Source of the DNA: Arion vulgaris
Lineage: Eukaryota; Mollusca; Gastropoda; Stylommatophora; Arionidae
Assembly (NCBI GenBank): GCA_020796225.1
Contig: CM036753.1
Coordinates: 76,497,865-76,561,864 of the forward strand
Length of the DNA: 64,000 nt
Direction: 5' to 3'
Part shown: positions 46,551-58,689 of the stretch, piece after piece
Position numbering within the stretch: the first letter of the stretch is position 1
Layout of the letters: the number at the start of each line of letters is the position of its first letter
Notes under the pieces: model-generated
What the model saw: the letters and a program-made list of their open reading frames with translations, nothing else
The model's database searches: none
Told to the model about the DNA's origin: nothing
Made by a program: the position numbers and the translations under genes

Positions 46551-46796
46551 GCGTCTGGGGTTTAAGGGATAGGGACTCGGTCTATTAACCATGACGTTCT
46601 GAGTTCGAATCACGCTGCGGACAGTTTGCTTGCAAATTGTTTCGTGTGAATTTTACAAAGGACGATGGCACCATCCGTTCAGAAAGCAATGGCATTAATA
46701 ATGCCTCGAAAAATCACAAACACCGCTAAAAAGCTGGAGATGATTTCCAAAGTCCTGGAAAGGATATGCAATTAACTTTTTAAACCAAGGATGGTG
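46536..46796 (+). mobile_element. SINE family C with perfect 15-bp target duplication
   Basis: AAACCAAGGATGGTG at 46536-46550 and 46782-46796 flanks a 231-bp SINE: CTCGGTCTATTAACCATGAC, CTGAGTTCGAATCACGCTGC (B box), GGATATGCAATTAACTTTTT. Confidence 0.95.
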
Positions 46797-46799
46797 TAA

Positions 46800-47310
46800 A
46801 TAATACAACTTTTCTTCTCACATTCCGCTGTTTTTGTGTACTGTAGTAAATAGTAAAGACTTACCACTCTTTTCATTGTCAATAATACAAATCATTCTTA
46901 GAAGTTCCGAAAGTATTTATACACTAATATTTCTTTACTGCTTGCAAAAAATCACCCTATTTATTATTAATATATATACAGCTACATACACTATGACAAA
47001 GTCATGCAATCTTCTACCAACTTTCATGACAACTAGATTAAGACTCTTGCCCCCAATATACCAATAAAACTAATGTTGCAATAAAAATAAGTAAATATTA
47101 CTCAGCTGTTAAAATACTGAAAAACAAACTCATTCGAACAAAAATAAAATGAATCATAAAAAGAAACGTATGGAAATATTAAAGCTGGAATGCCACCAAA
47201 TATTGGAAGACGGGCAGGCAATAGATATAAATACACCAGACATGCGGTGAAGATGAGAAAAACGCACATTTTAAACTTTTAATCTAAATCCTGAACACGT
47301 AATTCCATTT
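46800..47310. other. AT-rich stretch, nothing recognised
   Basis: No coding signal. Confidence 0.5.
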
Positions 47311-47316
47311 TAATAG

Positions 47317-47576
47317 TACAGGGTGTTCAACTAAAAAGCAGCCCGTGAATGGAGCTAATTTGGCATATATGTATGGAAATGTAAGGTTCAGTTATGACGT
47401 AGTATAGGTCAAGGTTGTGTGACGGTGTGTAATTGTAGTGCGGAAGGGGCGATGAACAAATGTGACGTAGGTGGAGCTAGTCAGAACCGGTTTAAATAGT
47501 AAATAAACACAACTCAATTTGTACCTGGCAACTTTGGAATTGTCAATGGGGCTGCAATTATCTTGAACACCCTGTA
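47317..47576. mobile_element. Mariner-like MITE, 256 bp
   Basis: Inverted ends CAGGGTGTTCAA are perfect for 12 bp (21 of 26 overall, to GCAGCCC) at 47319 and 47574, flanked by TA on both sides. No coding capacity. Confidence 0.88.
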
Positions 47577-47689
47577 GAATGAAGACACGTTCTGTAGCGT
47601 GAATTAGATGATTCAGGAGGAAAAAACCGCGACATTTAAAACAGTTATAATGACTTTGTAATATGCAATAAAATGAATGTTTTACAGTA

Positions 47690-48255
47690 GTTCTTCTTCT
47701 TTCTTCACACTGTCGTCACACTGTTACCGGGTTGTTGCCCAGTGTCGTCACACTGTTACCGGGTTGTTGTCCAGTGTCGTCACACTGTTACCGGGTTGTT
47801 GCCCAGTGTCGTCACACTGTTACCGGGTTGTTGCTCAGTGTCGTGTTTTTCTGTTTTTGTCTTGCGCTGTTCTGGTGGCTTGGGTGATTGTTATTTTAGT
47901 TCTTTCACAGGATTCTGCTATGTCATCTAACCATCTTTTTCGTGGTCTTCCTGTCGCCTACGTTCCTGATGATTTGTTGTAGAAGACTTATACTGTGGAG
48001 TTTCGACGCATTCTTATTAAGTGACCACACCATTTCCTTTTTGTTTGTTTCTCAATGTAATTCAAGCAAGGTTCTGTGCCAACTTTCTTTCTTATGCTGA
48101 TGTTGGGACTCTCTCTTTCTGGTGTTGCTGGTAATTTTTCGCAGGCATCGCATTTCACATGTAGTTATTTTTTGCGATTGCGCTTTGCTCATTGTCCATG
48201 TTTGACTCTGGTAACACAAAGTAGGTATGAAAATGCTGTTACACTTGTTATTTCA
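47690..48255 (-). pseudogene. LINE C-terminal fragment with (GAA)n tail
   Basis: Sister of 34428-34890. Plus strand starts CTTCTTCTTTCTTCACACTG and includes CAATGTAATTCAAGCAAGGT. A 32-bp piece near the 3' end is repeated four times at 47707-47842. Confidence 0.75.
47707..47842. repeat. 32-bp x4 inside the LINE 3' end
   Basis: TCGTCACACTGTTACCGGGT plus TGTTGCCCAGTG. The homologous LINE ends at 34440, 62568 and 19060 have a single copy. Confidence 0.93.
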
Positions 48256-48367
48256 TGAATTAACAAAACGGGTATAATTCCAGTGTTGTTGGATCTACAA
48301 ACATGGCTGATTTACTAGAGAGTTTCTTCAACCTCTGACGGAATTCTTTTTTTTTTTGGCTCCCAAA

Positions 48368-48490
48368 AATTGCATATATAAGCTACAAATATATTGCATA
48401 TAGTAGCTAAACAAAAATATTGCATATATAAGCTACAAAAATATTGCATATATAAGCTACAAAAATATTGCATATATAGGCTACAAAAAC
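48368..48490. repeat. 23-25-bp repeat, about 5 copies
   Basis: ATTGCATATATAAGCTACAA units. Confidence 0.9.
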
Positions 48491-48888
48491 TAGAATATTA
48501 TATCAAACTATGATGTAAAGCATAATTTAATGTATTTCAAATAAAAATATATACAAGCATTACAAATATGAAATAATTGAGAGAACAAAAATCAACTTAA
48601 TGACTGCCTTTATGAACAACTGGTTAGATAAAGCAATCTAACTTCTCTATTTAAGTAGGTAATCGATTTTTTAACATATATAAATACTGCAGGCTCTGTC
48701 CGTTTTGGTGAAAAGTCAGGCTAGGGTTTACTAACTGTCGGACAAGGTAGAGTCGTTGCAGATTGGAATGGAGTATACAGAAACTAATTAATTTAAATCA
48801 TTCGCTTTAATTCATAATTTCGATTAATTTAAATCATAAGTTTCTAATTCAGTTAAATTACTTTAAAATCAGAATCTTCACTATATTC

Positions 48889-49170
48889 ACTATCCATAAC
48901 CGCCCGAGTGGTTACCGGGACCCAAATTAGGGATGTAAAGAATAAAACCAATGTTACCAGCCACGCATGTCGTAAGAAGCGACTAAGGAGGTTTGGCTGA
49001 AATCGAATGTACATGTCCTAAACGTGTAGAAGTCTACGAGTTTAGGAGCCTACCAAACCAATGTGCAACGTATACACGTTCTTGCAAAGATCAAAGATAT
49101 CACAAGAGTGATTAAAATTAGTCATAAAGAACTAACGCAAAGAAGAAGAAGAAGAAGACTATCCATAACT
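48889..49170 (+). mobile_element. SINE family A, full length, 12-bp target duplication
   Basis: ACTATCCATAAC at 48889-48900 and 49159-49170 flanks a 258-bp element: CGCCCGAGTGGTTACCGGGA (A-box-like), CGTAAGAAGCGACTAAGGAG, CAATGTGCAACGTATACACG, then an (AAG)n tail. Confidence 0.95.
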
Positions 49171-49629
49171 ATTTGAAACCAATTTTGTGGCTGCGTAACA
49201 GTGATTATGTACAGATCAAGTTGATAGCAAGACATCTTCTAGTATGGACAAGTTTAACATGTTTTATTTACACAGGGTGTCTTAATGGTCAACTCATTTT
49301 CAGATCTTGTTCTAGGAAAAATTACGACGATATGTGTTCTTCTTCGTTAACAATTTACTTAAAGTAATTTTGAGTACATTTAAAAGTCCACTGGAACGGA
49401 AAGTAATGGAAAGGTAACGAAATTGTAAACGTCTTTTAAACGATTTTACGGCTGTTGGCTTCACCGCTAACGTCTTTAAAATGATGTCACGTACGGAATC
49501 AGTTTCTTTCCCAGATGGACGGAAAAGATTTATCATCATTGTTATATTTGTGTAATGTGCGATTAATTATCTCGACAACTGTCACTTTGGTGCATACAAG
49601 TTCTTCATGTGTACATATATTGTCTTCGT

Positions 49630-49888
49630 AGTCTTCCTTTGGTGGCATCTGTGGCTTAGGGGACAGTTACTCGGTCTATTAACCCCGACGTTCTGAGTTC
49701 GAATCACGCTGTGGACAATTTCGAGTGGAATTTTTACAAAAGAATGATGGAAGAACCCGTTCAGAAAGAAATGGCAAAACTACTGAACTAATAATGCCTA
49801 GAAAATGCCTTAAACAGCGTTAAAAAGTTGGGGTTGATTCGCAAAGCTCTGTCAAGGATATGCAATTAACTTTTTTTTAAGTCTTCCT
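49630..49888 (+). mobile_element. SINE family C with 9-bp target duplication
   Basis: AGTCTTCCT flanks at 49630 and 49880. B box CTGAGTTCGAATCACGCTGT; same 3' end as 18757 and 46551. Confidence 0.9.
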
Positions 49889-50017
49889 GTTATCTTCTTA
49901 CCTTTGTTGCTATCTGTCTAACCTTCATTTTAAATTGTTAGCTTTATATTATTTTCTTAGCCTTTGTGTTGTTTCCTTTCCCCTTTTGTTGTTTTTTTAG
50001 CACCCGTGTTCTTTTCT

Positions 50018-51812
50018 TAGTCATGTTCGTGTTCTCTTATTATTATGTTGTCTTCTTGACCATGTTACTATCTTCTTAATCATGTTCTTGTTCTCTTATT
50101 ATTATGTTGTCTTCTTGACCATGTTACTATCTTCTTAGTCATGTTCTTGTTCTCTTATTATTATGTTGTTTTCTTGACCATGTTACTATCTTCTTAGTCA
50201 TGTTCATGTTCTTGTTCTCTTATTATTATGTTGTCTTCTTGACCATGTTACTATCTTCTTAATCATGTTCTTGTTCTCTTATTATTATGTTGTCTTCTTG
50301 ACCATGTTACTATCTTCTTAATCATGTTCTTGTTCTCTTATTATTATGTTGTCTTCTTGACCATGTTACTATCTTCTTAGTCATGTTCTTGTTCTCTTAT
50401 TATTATGTTGTCTTCTTGACCATGTTACTATCTTCTTAATCATGTTCTTGTTCTCTTATTATTATGTTGTTTTCTTGACCATGTTACTATCTTCTTAATC
50501 ATGTTCTTGTTCTCTTATTATTATGTTGTCTTCTTGACCATGTTACTATCTTCTTAATCATGTTCTTGTTCTCTTATTATTATGTTGTCTTCTTGACCAT
50601 GTTACTATCTTCTTAGTCATGTTCTTGTTCTCTTATTATTATGTTGTCTTCTTGACCATGTTACTATCTTCTTAGTCATGTTCTTGTTCTCTTATTATTA
50701 TGTTGTTTTCTTGACCATGTTACTATCTTCTTAATCATGTTCTTGTTCTCTTATTATTATGTTGTTTTCTTGACCATGTTACTATCTTCTTAGTCATGTT
50801 CATGTTCTTGTTCTCTTATTATTATGTTGTCTTCTTGACATGTTAACATTTAATCATGTTCTTTTCTCTATTATTAGTTGTCTTCTTGACCATGTTACTA
50901 TCTTCTAATCATGTTCTTGTTCTCTTATTATTATGTTGTCTTCTTGACCATGTTACTATCTTCTTAATCAGTTCTTTTTCTCTTATTATTATTTGTTTAT
51001 TGACCATTTATTATCTTCAGTCATGTTCTTGTTCTCATTATTATTGTCTCTTGACCATGTTACTATCTTCTTAATCATGTTCTTGTTCTCTTATTATTAT
51101 GTTGTCTTCTTGACCATGTTACTATCTTCTTAATCTGTCTTGTTCTTATTATATGTTGTCTTCTTGACCATGTTACTATCTTCTTAATCATGTTCTTGTT
51201 CTCTTATTATTATGTTGTCTTCTTGACCATGTTACTATTAATCATGTTTGTTCCATTATTACTATTTGTCTTTGCCTGTACTATCTTCTTAGCATGTCTG
51301 TTTCTTATTATTAGTTGTTCTGAAGTTACTATCTTCTTAGTCATTTTCATGTCTTGTCTAATTATATTTGTCTTTGACATTTTACTATCTTCTTAATCTG
51401 TTCTTGTTCTCTTTATTATGTTGTCTTCTTGCATTACTATCTTCTTAATCATTCTTGTTCCTTATTATTATTTGTTTTCTTACGTCTATCTTCTTAGTAT
51501 GTTCTTGTTCTCTTTTATTATGTTGTCTTCTTGACCTGTTCTTCTTCTTAATCATGTTCTTGTTCTCTTATTATTATGTTGTTTTCTTGACCATGTTACT
51601 ATCTTCTTAGTCATGTTCATGTTCTTGTTCTCTTATTATTATGTTGTCTTCTTGACCATGTTACTATCTTCTTAGTCATGTTCTTGTTCTCTTATTATTA
51701 TGTTGTTTTCTTGACCATGTTACTATCTTCTTAATCATGTTCTTGTTCTCTTATTATTATGTTGTTTTCTTGACCATGTTACTATCTTCTTAATCATGTT
51801 CTTGTTGTATTC
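50018..51812. repeat. 59-bp satellite, about 30 copies
   Basis: TCATGTTCTTGTTCTCTTAT, TATTATGTTGTCTTCTTGAC and CATGTTACTATCTTCTTA. Some units carry an extra CATGTT. 50830-51560 is rich in small deletions. Confidence 0.96.
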
Positions 51813-52206
51813 TTAACCTTTATGTTTTCTTTTTAACATTAACAGTGTTTTGTTAGCCTTGTTTAAAAAATAATAATGTTAGTATACTGTTCAATTCATA
51901 ACTTTCCTGTTATCTACTTGGCATTGCTGTTGTCTTCTTCGACTTCATATTGTCTTTTTAGAATGTTTGCTATTTTCTCAGCTTTGTTGCTATCTGCTTA
52001 ACTTGGTTTTTTTTCTATCTGTTTTTGTTTCTAGCATTCATGTTATATTCTTATTGATGCTACTGCTACCTTAATCTTCCAGTTGTTTCTTTAGCTTTGT
52101 GTATACTTAGCTGTGTTGTTGTTATATTCTTAGATTTCATATTGCACTCTTAGCTTTGATTCTCTATTTTCACTATTGTTTGTACCTCCTTAGTTTTTGT
52201 TTCTAC

Positions 52207-52740
52207 CCATGCGTTATCGGGACTCTCAAGGGGAGCAAAGAATAGTAACACTGACGCTCGAGTGGTTACACATTTGGGGTGTAAAGAATAGAACCACTGT
52301 TACCTGCCATGCATGTCGTAAGAGGCGACTAAGGAGGTTTGGTTGAAATCGGATGCATGTGTCCTAAACGTGTATTAGTCTATGCGTTTAGTGGGCTACC
52401 AAACCAATGTGCAACGTATACACGTTCTTGGCAAAGATCAAACATATCACAAAGAGTGATTAAAATTGGTCGTAAAGAACGAACACAAAGAAGAAGAAGA
52501 AGAAACACTGCGACCTACAAGGCATGTCGTAAGAGGCGTATGAGGTTGGGGTTTATGGAAGCTATCTTAATAAAAGAAAATCTTCTCAGAAATCGGATGT
52601 GCTGGCCTACTTGTATACGCATAATTGGTACAACGTACAATCGCTCTTAGGCTCGGATCACATATAAATCACAAAGAGTGGTTAGCAAGTTATCGATGTG
52701 GTGCGTTCGCAAAAGAAAAAGAGGTAGCTTCTTTTCTATT
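52207..52740 (+). mobile_element. SINE family B, split by a family A SINE
   Basis: 5' part to 52253 (GGGAGCAAAGAATAGTAACA CTG), 3' part from 52511 (CGACCTACAAGGCATGTCGT). Tail region includes CACAAAGAGTGGTTAGC. Confidence 0.88.
52247..52510 (+). mobile_element. SINE family A inserted in SINE B
   Basis: AACACTG duplicated at 52247-52253 and 52504-52510. Insert 52254-52503 matches 48901-49158 and ends in (AAG)n. Confidence 0.92.
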
Positions 52741-52744
52741 TTCA

Positions 52745-53385
52745 GGATACATTCTATCTTTTCTATTTTCAATTATTTTTCTATCGTCAGGATACAGACT
52801 ACATTCTATGCGTTCTCACCTGCTCATTTTCTATCTTTTACTGTTTTTATAGAGTCGTCAGGTATTCTTAGAATTTTCTTTGATAAAGATACAGCTAATG
52901 AGTTTTGATACGACCAAAGTAATACATTAACACAGTACCATTATTAAGAGACAGCAAGATATCACTGATAATGTGCAATAGAGAGACGGAAATGTAAGCT
53001 TAATTTTTGACATAATAAAATAATAGATGATTGTTGTGGTAATTATATCGTTGTCAGAACTCCACAAACATAAATATTGTAGAAAGAATGTATACATCAT
53101 CTGCACTATGAGAGTAACGGAAACCGGTAATTATTACTGCAGTCATAGCCGTGTAATCAGACTGAAAGACAGTATCGATTTGATATCACACCTGAACACA
53201 TAATTAGCCAACGGGATTGACAACTGAGCTATAAGGCGTGCAATTACTAATAAGGATATATGTATGTAAATGTATGTCGTCAGACACACAGTTGATCTCT
53301 TATTCTTTGCAAAACCAAATCGTAATATACGAAACTGACTTGTAATATTAATTGTGATACCCAACTCGTAATATGAGATACTATC
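52745..53385. other. No gene recognised
   Basis: AT-rich; short frames only. Confidence 0.45.
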
Positions 53386-53387
53386 TT

Positions 53388-54471
53388 GTACTATTAAACG
53401 TTGCGTATAACTCGTAATATGAGATACTATCTTGTACTATTAAACGCTGCGTATAACTCGTAATATGAGATACTATCTTGTACTATTAAACGCTGCGTAT
53501 AACTCGTAATATGAGATACTATCTTGTACTATTAAACGCTGCGTATAACTCGTAATATGAATACTATCTTGTACTATTAAACGCTGCGTATAACTCGTAA
53601 TATGAGATACTATCTTGTACTATTAAACGCTGCGTATAACTCGTAATATGAATACTATCTTGTACTATTAAACGCTGCGTATAACTCGTAATATGAGATA
53701 CTATCTTGTACTATTAAACGCTGCGTATAACTCGTAATATGAGATACTATCTTGTACTATTAAACACTGCGTATAACTCGTAATATGAGATACTATCTTG
53801 TACTATTAAACGCTGCGTATAACTCGTAATATGAGATACTATCTTGTACTATTAAACTCTTATAACTCGTAATATGCGATACTATCTTGTACTTAAACGT
53901 TGCGTATAACTCGTAATATGAGATACTATCTTGTACTATTAAACGCTGCGTATAACTCGTAATATGAGATACTATCTTGTACTATTAAACGCTGCGTATA
54001 ACTCGTAATATGCGATACTATCTTGTACTATTAAACGCTGCGTATAACTCGTAATATGAGATAATATCTTGTACTATTAAACGCTGCGTATAACTCGTAA
54101 TATGCGATAATATCTTGTACTATTAAACGCTGCGTATAACTCGTAATATGAGATACTATCTTGTACTATTAAACGCTGCGTATAACTCGTAATATGCGAT
54201 ACTATCTTGTACTATTAAACGCTGCGTATAACTCGTAATATGCGATACTATCTTGTACTATTAAACGCTGCGTATAACTCGTAATATGCGATACTATCTT
54301 GTACTATTAAACGCTGCGTATAACTCGTAATATGAGATAATATCTTGTAATATTAAACGCTGCGTATAACTCGTAATATGAGATACTATCTTGTACTATT
54401 AAACGCTGCGTATAACTCGTAATATGAGATACTATCTTGTACTATTAAACGCTGCGTGTAACTCGTAATTG
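53388..54471. repeat. 46-bp satellite, about 23 copies
   Basis: TAACTCGTAATATGAGATAC, TATCTTGTACTATTAAACGC and TGCGTA. Variants GCGATAC and GATAATAT. Confidence 0.97.
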
Positions 54472-54474
54472 TTA

Positions 54475-55075
54475 TTTTTCTTTCTTTTATCTTTTAATTT
54501 TTACTGGGACCTACCCGGAAGGGTCAAACGAGTGACCAGTAGGGTTAAACGTGTAAACTCTGAGCGCCGTCATTCTTTCGAATGAAAGCTGCTCGGAATT
54601 TGTTTAAATATATTTAGATGTTAAGTATTATCTATTGGCGCTATGAAGGCTCCACCCCTGTCCACGATCAAGAGGACATTGAACTTTGATCATATCCAAA
54701 TTCCGCGAAGTATATAACTTGTAAAATGCGAAACTACCTAGTAATATTAAACATCATGCACAAATTGAATACGAGTTATTCATATATTTTCGTCATCTCT
54801 TTCTTTCGTTTCACACGTATTGTTACTTTCATCCTTATTTTTATTTAATTGTTGACAATATGTCAAAACGTAGTACATCACTGACATAGTTAAAGTAACA
54901 GAGAATTTAAAGATCAGGAGAAAGACTTCGATAGTTTACCAGAACAAATGATGGTCTATACTTTAAGATTGCGGAATTAGAAACAATTATAAGACAATGT
55001 CAGTGCTTAACGTGGCATAACCAGGGCGGTGGGAGGCGGTAGAACGTGATATATATTGAGAGTCTTTCAGATTTA
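54475..55075. other. No gene recognised
   Basis: Contains a short direct repeat (GGGTCAAACGAGTGACC / GGGTTAAACGTGTAAAC). Otherwise unremarkable. Confidence 0.45.
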
Positions 55076-55083
55076 TTTAATGA

Positions 55084-56385
55084 AAGCTACAGTCTGTGAA
55101 GAATATGTGACATAAATAGTGAACGGCTGAGAGGTACGGTCTGTGAAGAATATGTGACATAAATAGTGAACGGCTGAGAGGTACAGTCTGTGAAGAATAA
55201 GTTACATAAATAGTGAACGGCTGAGAGGTACGGTCTGTGAAGAATATGTGACATAAATAATGAACTGCTGAGAGGTACAATCTGTGAAGAATAAGTTACA
55301 TAAATAGTGAACGGATGAGAGGTACAATCTGTGAAGAATATGTTACATAAATAGAGAACGGATGAGAGGTACAGGGCTGTGAAGAATATGTTACATAAAT
55401 AGAGAACGGCTGAGAGGTACGATCTGTGAAGAATATGTGACATAAATAGAGAACGGCTGAGAGGTACAGTCTGTGAAGAATATGTGACATAAATAATGAA
55501 CTGCTGAGAGGTACAATCTGTGAAGAATATGTTACATAAATAGTGAACTGCTGAGAGGTACAATCTGTGAAGAATAAGTTACATAAATAGAGAACGGATG
55601 AGAGGTACGGTCTGTGAAGAATATGTTACATAAATAGAGAACGGCTGAGAGGTACGATCTGTGAAGAATAGTACATAAATAGAGAACGGATGAGAGGTAC
55701 AGTCTGTGAAGAATATGTGACATAAATAGTGAACGGATGAGAGGTACAGTCTGTGAAGAATATGTGACATAAATAGAGAACGGCTGAGAGGTACAGTCTG
55801 TGAAGAATATGTGACATAAATAGTGAACGGCTGAGAGGTACAGTCTATGAAGAATATGACATAAATAGTAGAACGGATGAGAGGTACAATCTGTGAAGAA
55901 TATGTTACATAAATAGTGAACGGATGAGAGGTACAGTCTGTGAAGAATATGTGACATAAATAGAGAACGGATGAGAGGTACAGTCTGTGAAGAATATGTT
56001 ACATAAATAGTGAACGGCTGAGAGGTACGGTCTGTGAAGAATATGTGACATAAATAGTGAACGGATGAGAGGTACGGTCTGTGAAGAATATGTGACATAA
56101 ATAGTGAACGGCTGAGAGGTACAGTCTGTGAAGAATAAGTTACATAAATAGAGAACGGATGAGAGGTACGATCTGTGAAGAATATGTGACATAAATAGTG
56201 AACGGCTGAGAGGTACAGTCTGTGAAGAATAAGTTACATAAATAGAGAACGGATGAGAGGTACGATCTGTGAAGAATATGTTACATAAATAGAGAACGGA
56301 TGAGAGGTACGGTCTGTGAAGAATAAGTTACATAAATAGAGAACGGATGAGAGGAGTCTGTGAAGAATAAGTTACACAAATGAGA
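55084..56385. repeat. 47-bp satellite, about 28 copies
   Basis: TGTGAAGAATATGTGACATA, AATAGTGAACGGCTGAGAGG and TACAGTC. Minus-strand frames such as ILHRLYLSAV are repeat-derived and shift every unit. Confidence 0.97.
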
Positions 56386-56399
56386 AGGCTGATAGGCTA

Positions 56400-57635
56400 G
56401 AGAAAGAGTGAGTGTGTGTTTATTTATTAGACTTGAACATATATCAATAAAGTAAGTGCAAAGATAAAGTTGAATGTTGTTGACACAATCAGACAAAGGA
56501 TATGTACCAAGCGGTTAGTCATTAGCCTTTTACTTTTTTACAATAACAAAAATGACTAACTTTGAACAGACTTGAATAAGGTATTTGATGCTGTCCAGGA
56601 GCTGTCCAAGTTCAACCCAACTACTAAATGTAATTTAGTTTGGCTGCTGTAAATCGAATTTTGTTTTTTACCCTGTGCTTATTCTTGCTTGAAATTTATG
56701 GTCAGATACACGCTATTGTATATACTAATACCGTATGTTTACAACAATATTGCTGGTTTTGTGCATTAATAATATAATATACCCATAATCTACGCCAGAC
56801 CGCGTCTACATTACACAGCTGCTAAGCTGGCCTATTTAATTTAGGGGTAAGTCTTACACATTCTGTGATTTCCTCAAACTCAAACAATATTATACGTTGT
56901 TGGCATTTCAATTCAAGTTCCAACTCTCTAATAAATCATTTTCGAGTAGGTGGTTACGTATGATTCCTCATTCATTTCTTGCGTTAAGCAAGTTTCAATT
57001 GTTGCAGTAAATAACTTTGACACAAGAGAAATGCATTGAGTAAGATTTCTGATAGAGCAAGATGAGAACAAGGAGTTCTTTTAGTTAAGAGCCCCAGGGG
57101 AAGCAGTGGAAGCAATGAATATGATCAATAAATAGAAAGTGTACAAGTATTAGGATCTTTGAAAAACAATTTACCAAACACAGGATTCGAACCATTTACC
57201 CTTATTTCTTACGGCACCCATTATAGAGCAAGATGAGCGCGTGTTCGAAACCACATGAGCAGCCTTCCTTCCCTCCCCACCTTTTAAAAAGCTCTAACTA
57301 GAATAATAAAATAGAAAAGGTTTCGCAAACGAACATTGGATTTCAGTACAAAGCAAATTTGATATCTTGACTAGATTCTGTTCTACGATGTGACTAGGAT
57401 ATGTCAGTTAAGTGGTAAGACATTCATCATCTAATAAAGTTATTAATAGTAGGGTATAAGGTATTTAATTTTTCTAAAGTATTTGTTCGCCGATACCGAA
57501 GTTGATAATACACTGCTCTAGTGAACGCATGCTCTAGTAATTCCGATGTCGAAGGTCAACAATTTTCGGTTTGCGTTAGGTACCCGATTGGACTACAGAA
57601 AACCCTGATGCTTAACTTATGGATCTAAGTTACAA
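56400..57635. other. No gene recognised; tRNA-like SINE trace near 57180-57255
   Basis: CAGGATTCGAACCATTTAC at 57181 is a minus-strand B-box-like sequence. Otherwise unremarkable. Confidence 0.4.
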
Positions 57636-57639
57636 GTAC

Positions 57640-57745
57640 CTCGTAAGTTTGAGTACCGCTCACTTGAAGAACAAGAGACACTGATGATAAGGAGAGCAGG
57701 CCTTCACGCAAAAACCAGTCAACGGCGCCATATTAGACGCCACGA
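57640..57745 (-). repeat. Dispersed repeat G, copy 3
   Basis: Minus-strand GTGGCGTCTAATATGGCGCC, GACTGGTTTTTGCGTGAAGG and CTTATCATCAGTGTCTCTTG. Confidence 0.65.
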
Positions 57746-58349
57746 ATGCGCATCAAATCACAGCGGACGAACATAAACAAAATAAACAAAAAAAGCTGAA
57801 ATTTGTATGGAAAAGTAGATTTGTCATTAAATGTTTTTAGATTGATTCTCGCTGTTTTACAATGATATTGTTTTGTCTGGTGACTAAGTCTTATTAACTA
57901 TCACTGTTTGCTTTTAATGAATATATTCACTACTTTTGGGATGTGATTTGACACCATGAAATTTTCTATTGTAATGAATACTCCAGTCTCTTTGTTGCAA
58001 ACGACAAAGGAATCAGCCATTGCTATAATTTCAGAATTAATGGGCTAACGGAGAAAGGAAAGATTGTTTATACTCCACGGTACATTATGATATCTATCGG
58101 ATTTCATTTATCTTTCTTGATATTAAAACCCGAATATTATCCAAAATAATCCTTTCAAAGCTAGGTAAGTATACATCGGTGTACCTCCTGAATAGTTCAT
58201 GCAGTGACACCATTGTCTAGTGCCCTATCTTCCTGAACTCCTTTATATCTGCTCACATTCTATATTAAACCCGTGCCAGGATTTGACAATAGCTTCAATT
58301 ACGAGATTTAGAGTTTGAATTTAATATTTTTCAACCGGAGACAAGGAAC

Positions 58350-58499
58350 ATGGCCCCAGACATAAAATGCATGTCATGTTGTGGAAGAGAGTTCTGTAAG
58401 GCCGATAATAACACGTTATCAAGATATGAGATCGGTCGAGATGATTTGTTGCCATTGGTAAGGGCTGCTGAAACTTTCCTGGGTAATTTCATATTTTAG
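58350..58499 (+). CDS. Possible Cys-rich small ORF or first exon
   Basis: ATG at 58350 in strong context (GGAACATGGCC: A at -3, G at +4) opens 49 codons: MAPDIKCMSCCGREFCKADN, NTLSRYEIGRDDLLPLVRAA, ETFLGNFIF, stop at 58497. Four Cys in CMSCCGREFC suggest a metal-binding knuckle. A good donor sequence GTAAGG at 58458 could end the exon after ...DDLLPL. Composition is unlike neighbouring chance frames. No family recognised, no downstream partner exon identified. Could be a first exon, a transposon relic or chance. Confidence 0.3.
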   Translation: MAPDIKCMSCCGREFCKADNNTLSRYEIGRDDLLPLVRAAETFLGNFIF

Positions 58500-58689
58500 A
58501 CTGGGCAGCCTTCATTCTAGGGCAGGTATTAATCAAGAAAAATGTACAAGCATTTAGAAAAATAGTGACACTTTAATATTTCTACAAGTTTCATAACTGC
58601 AGCAAATTATTTTTGGATAGCTCAAATGAGTCATAATTTATGTGTATTATTCTGTTTTATCATCAAATAAAAAGCGATAATTTGTATTA

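Noticed and set aside
55087..56496. 188-residue minus-strand frames reading ILHRLYLSAV
   Set aside because: Derived from the 47-bp satellite, whose frames shift with every unit.
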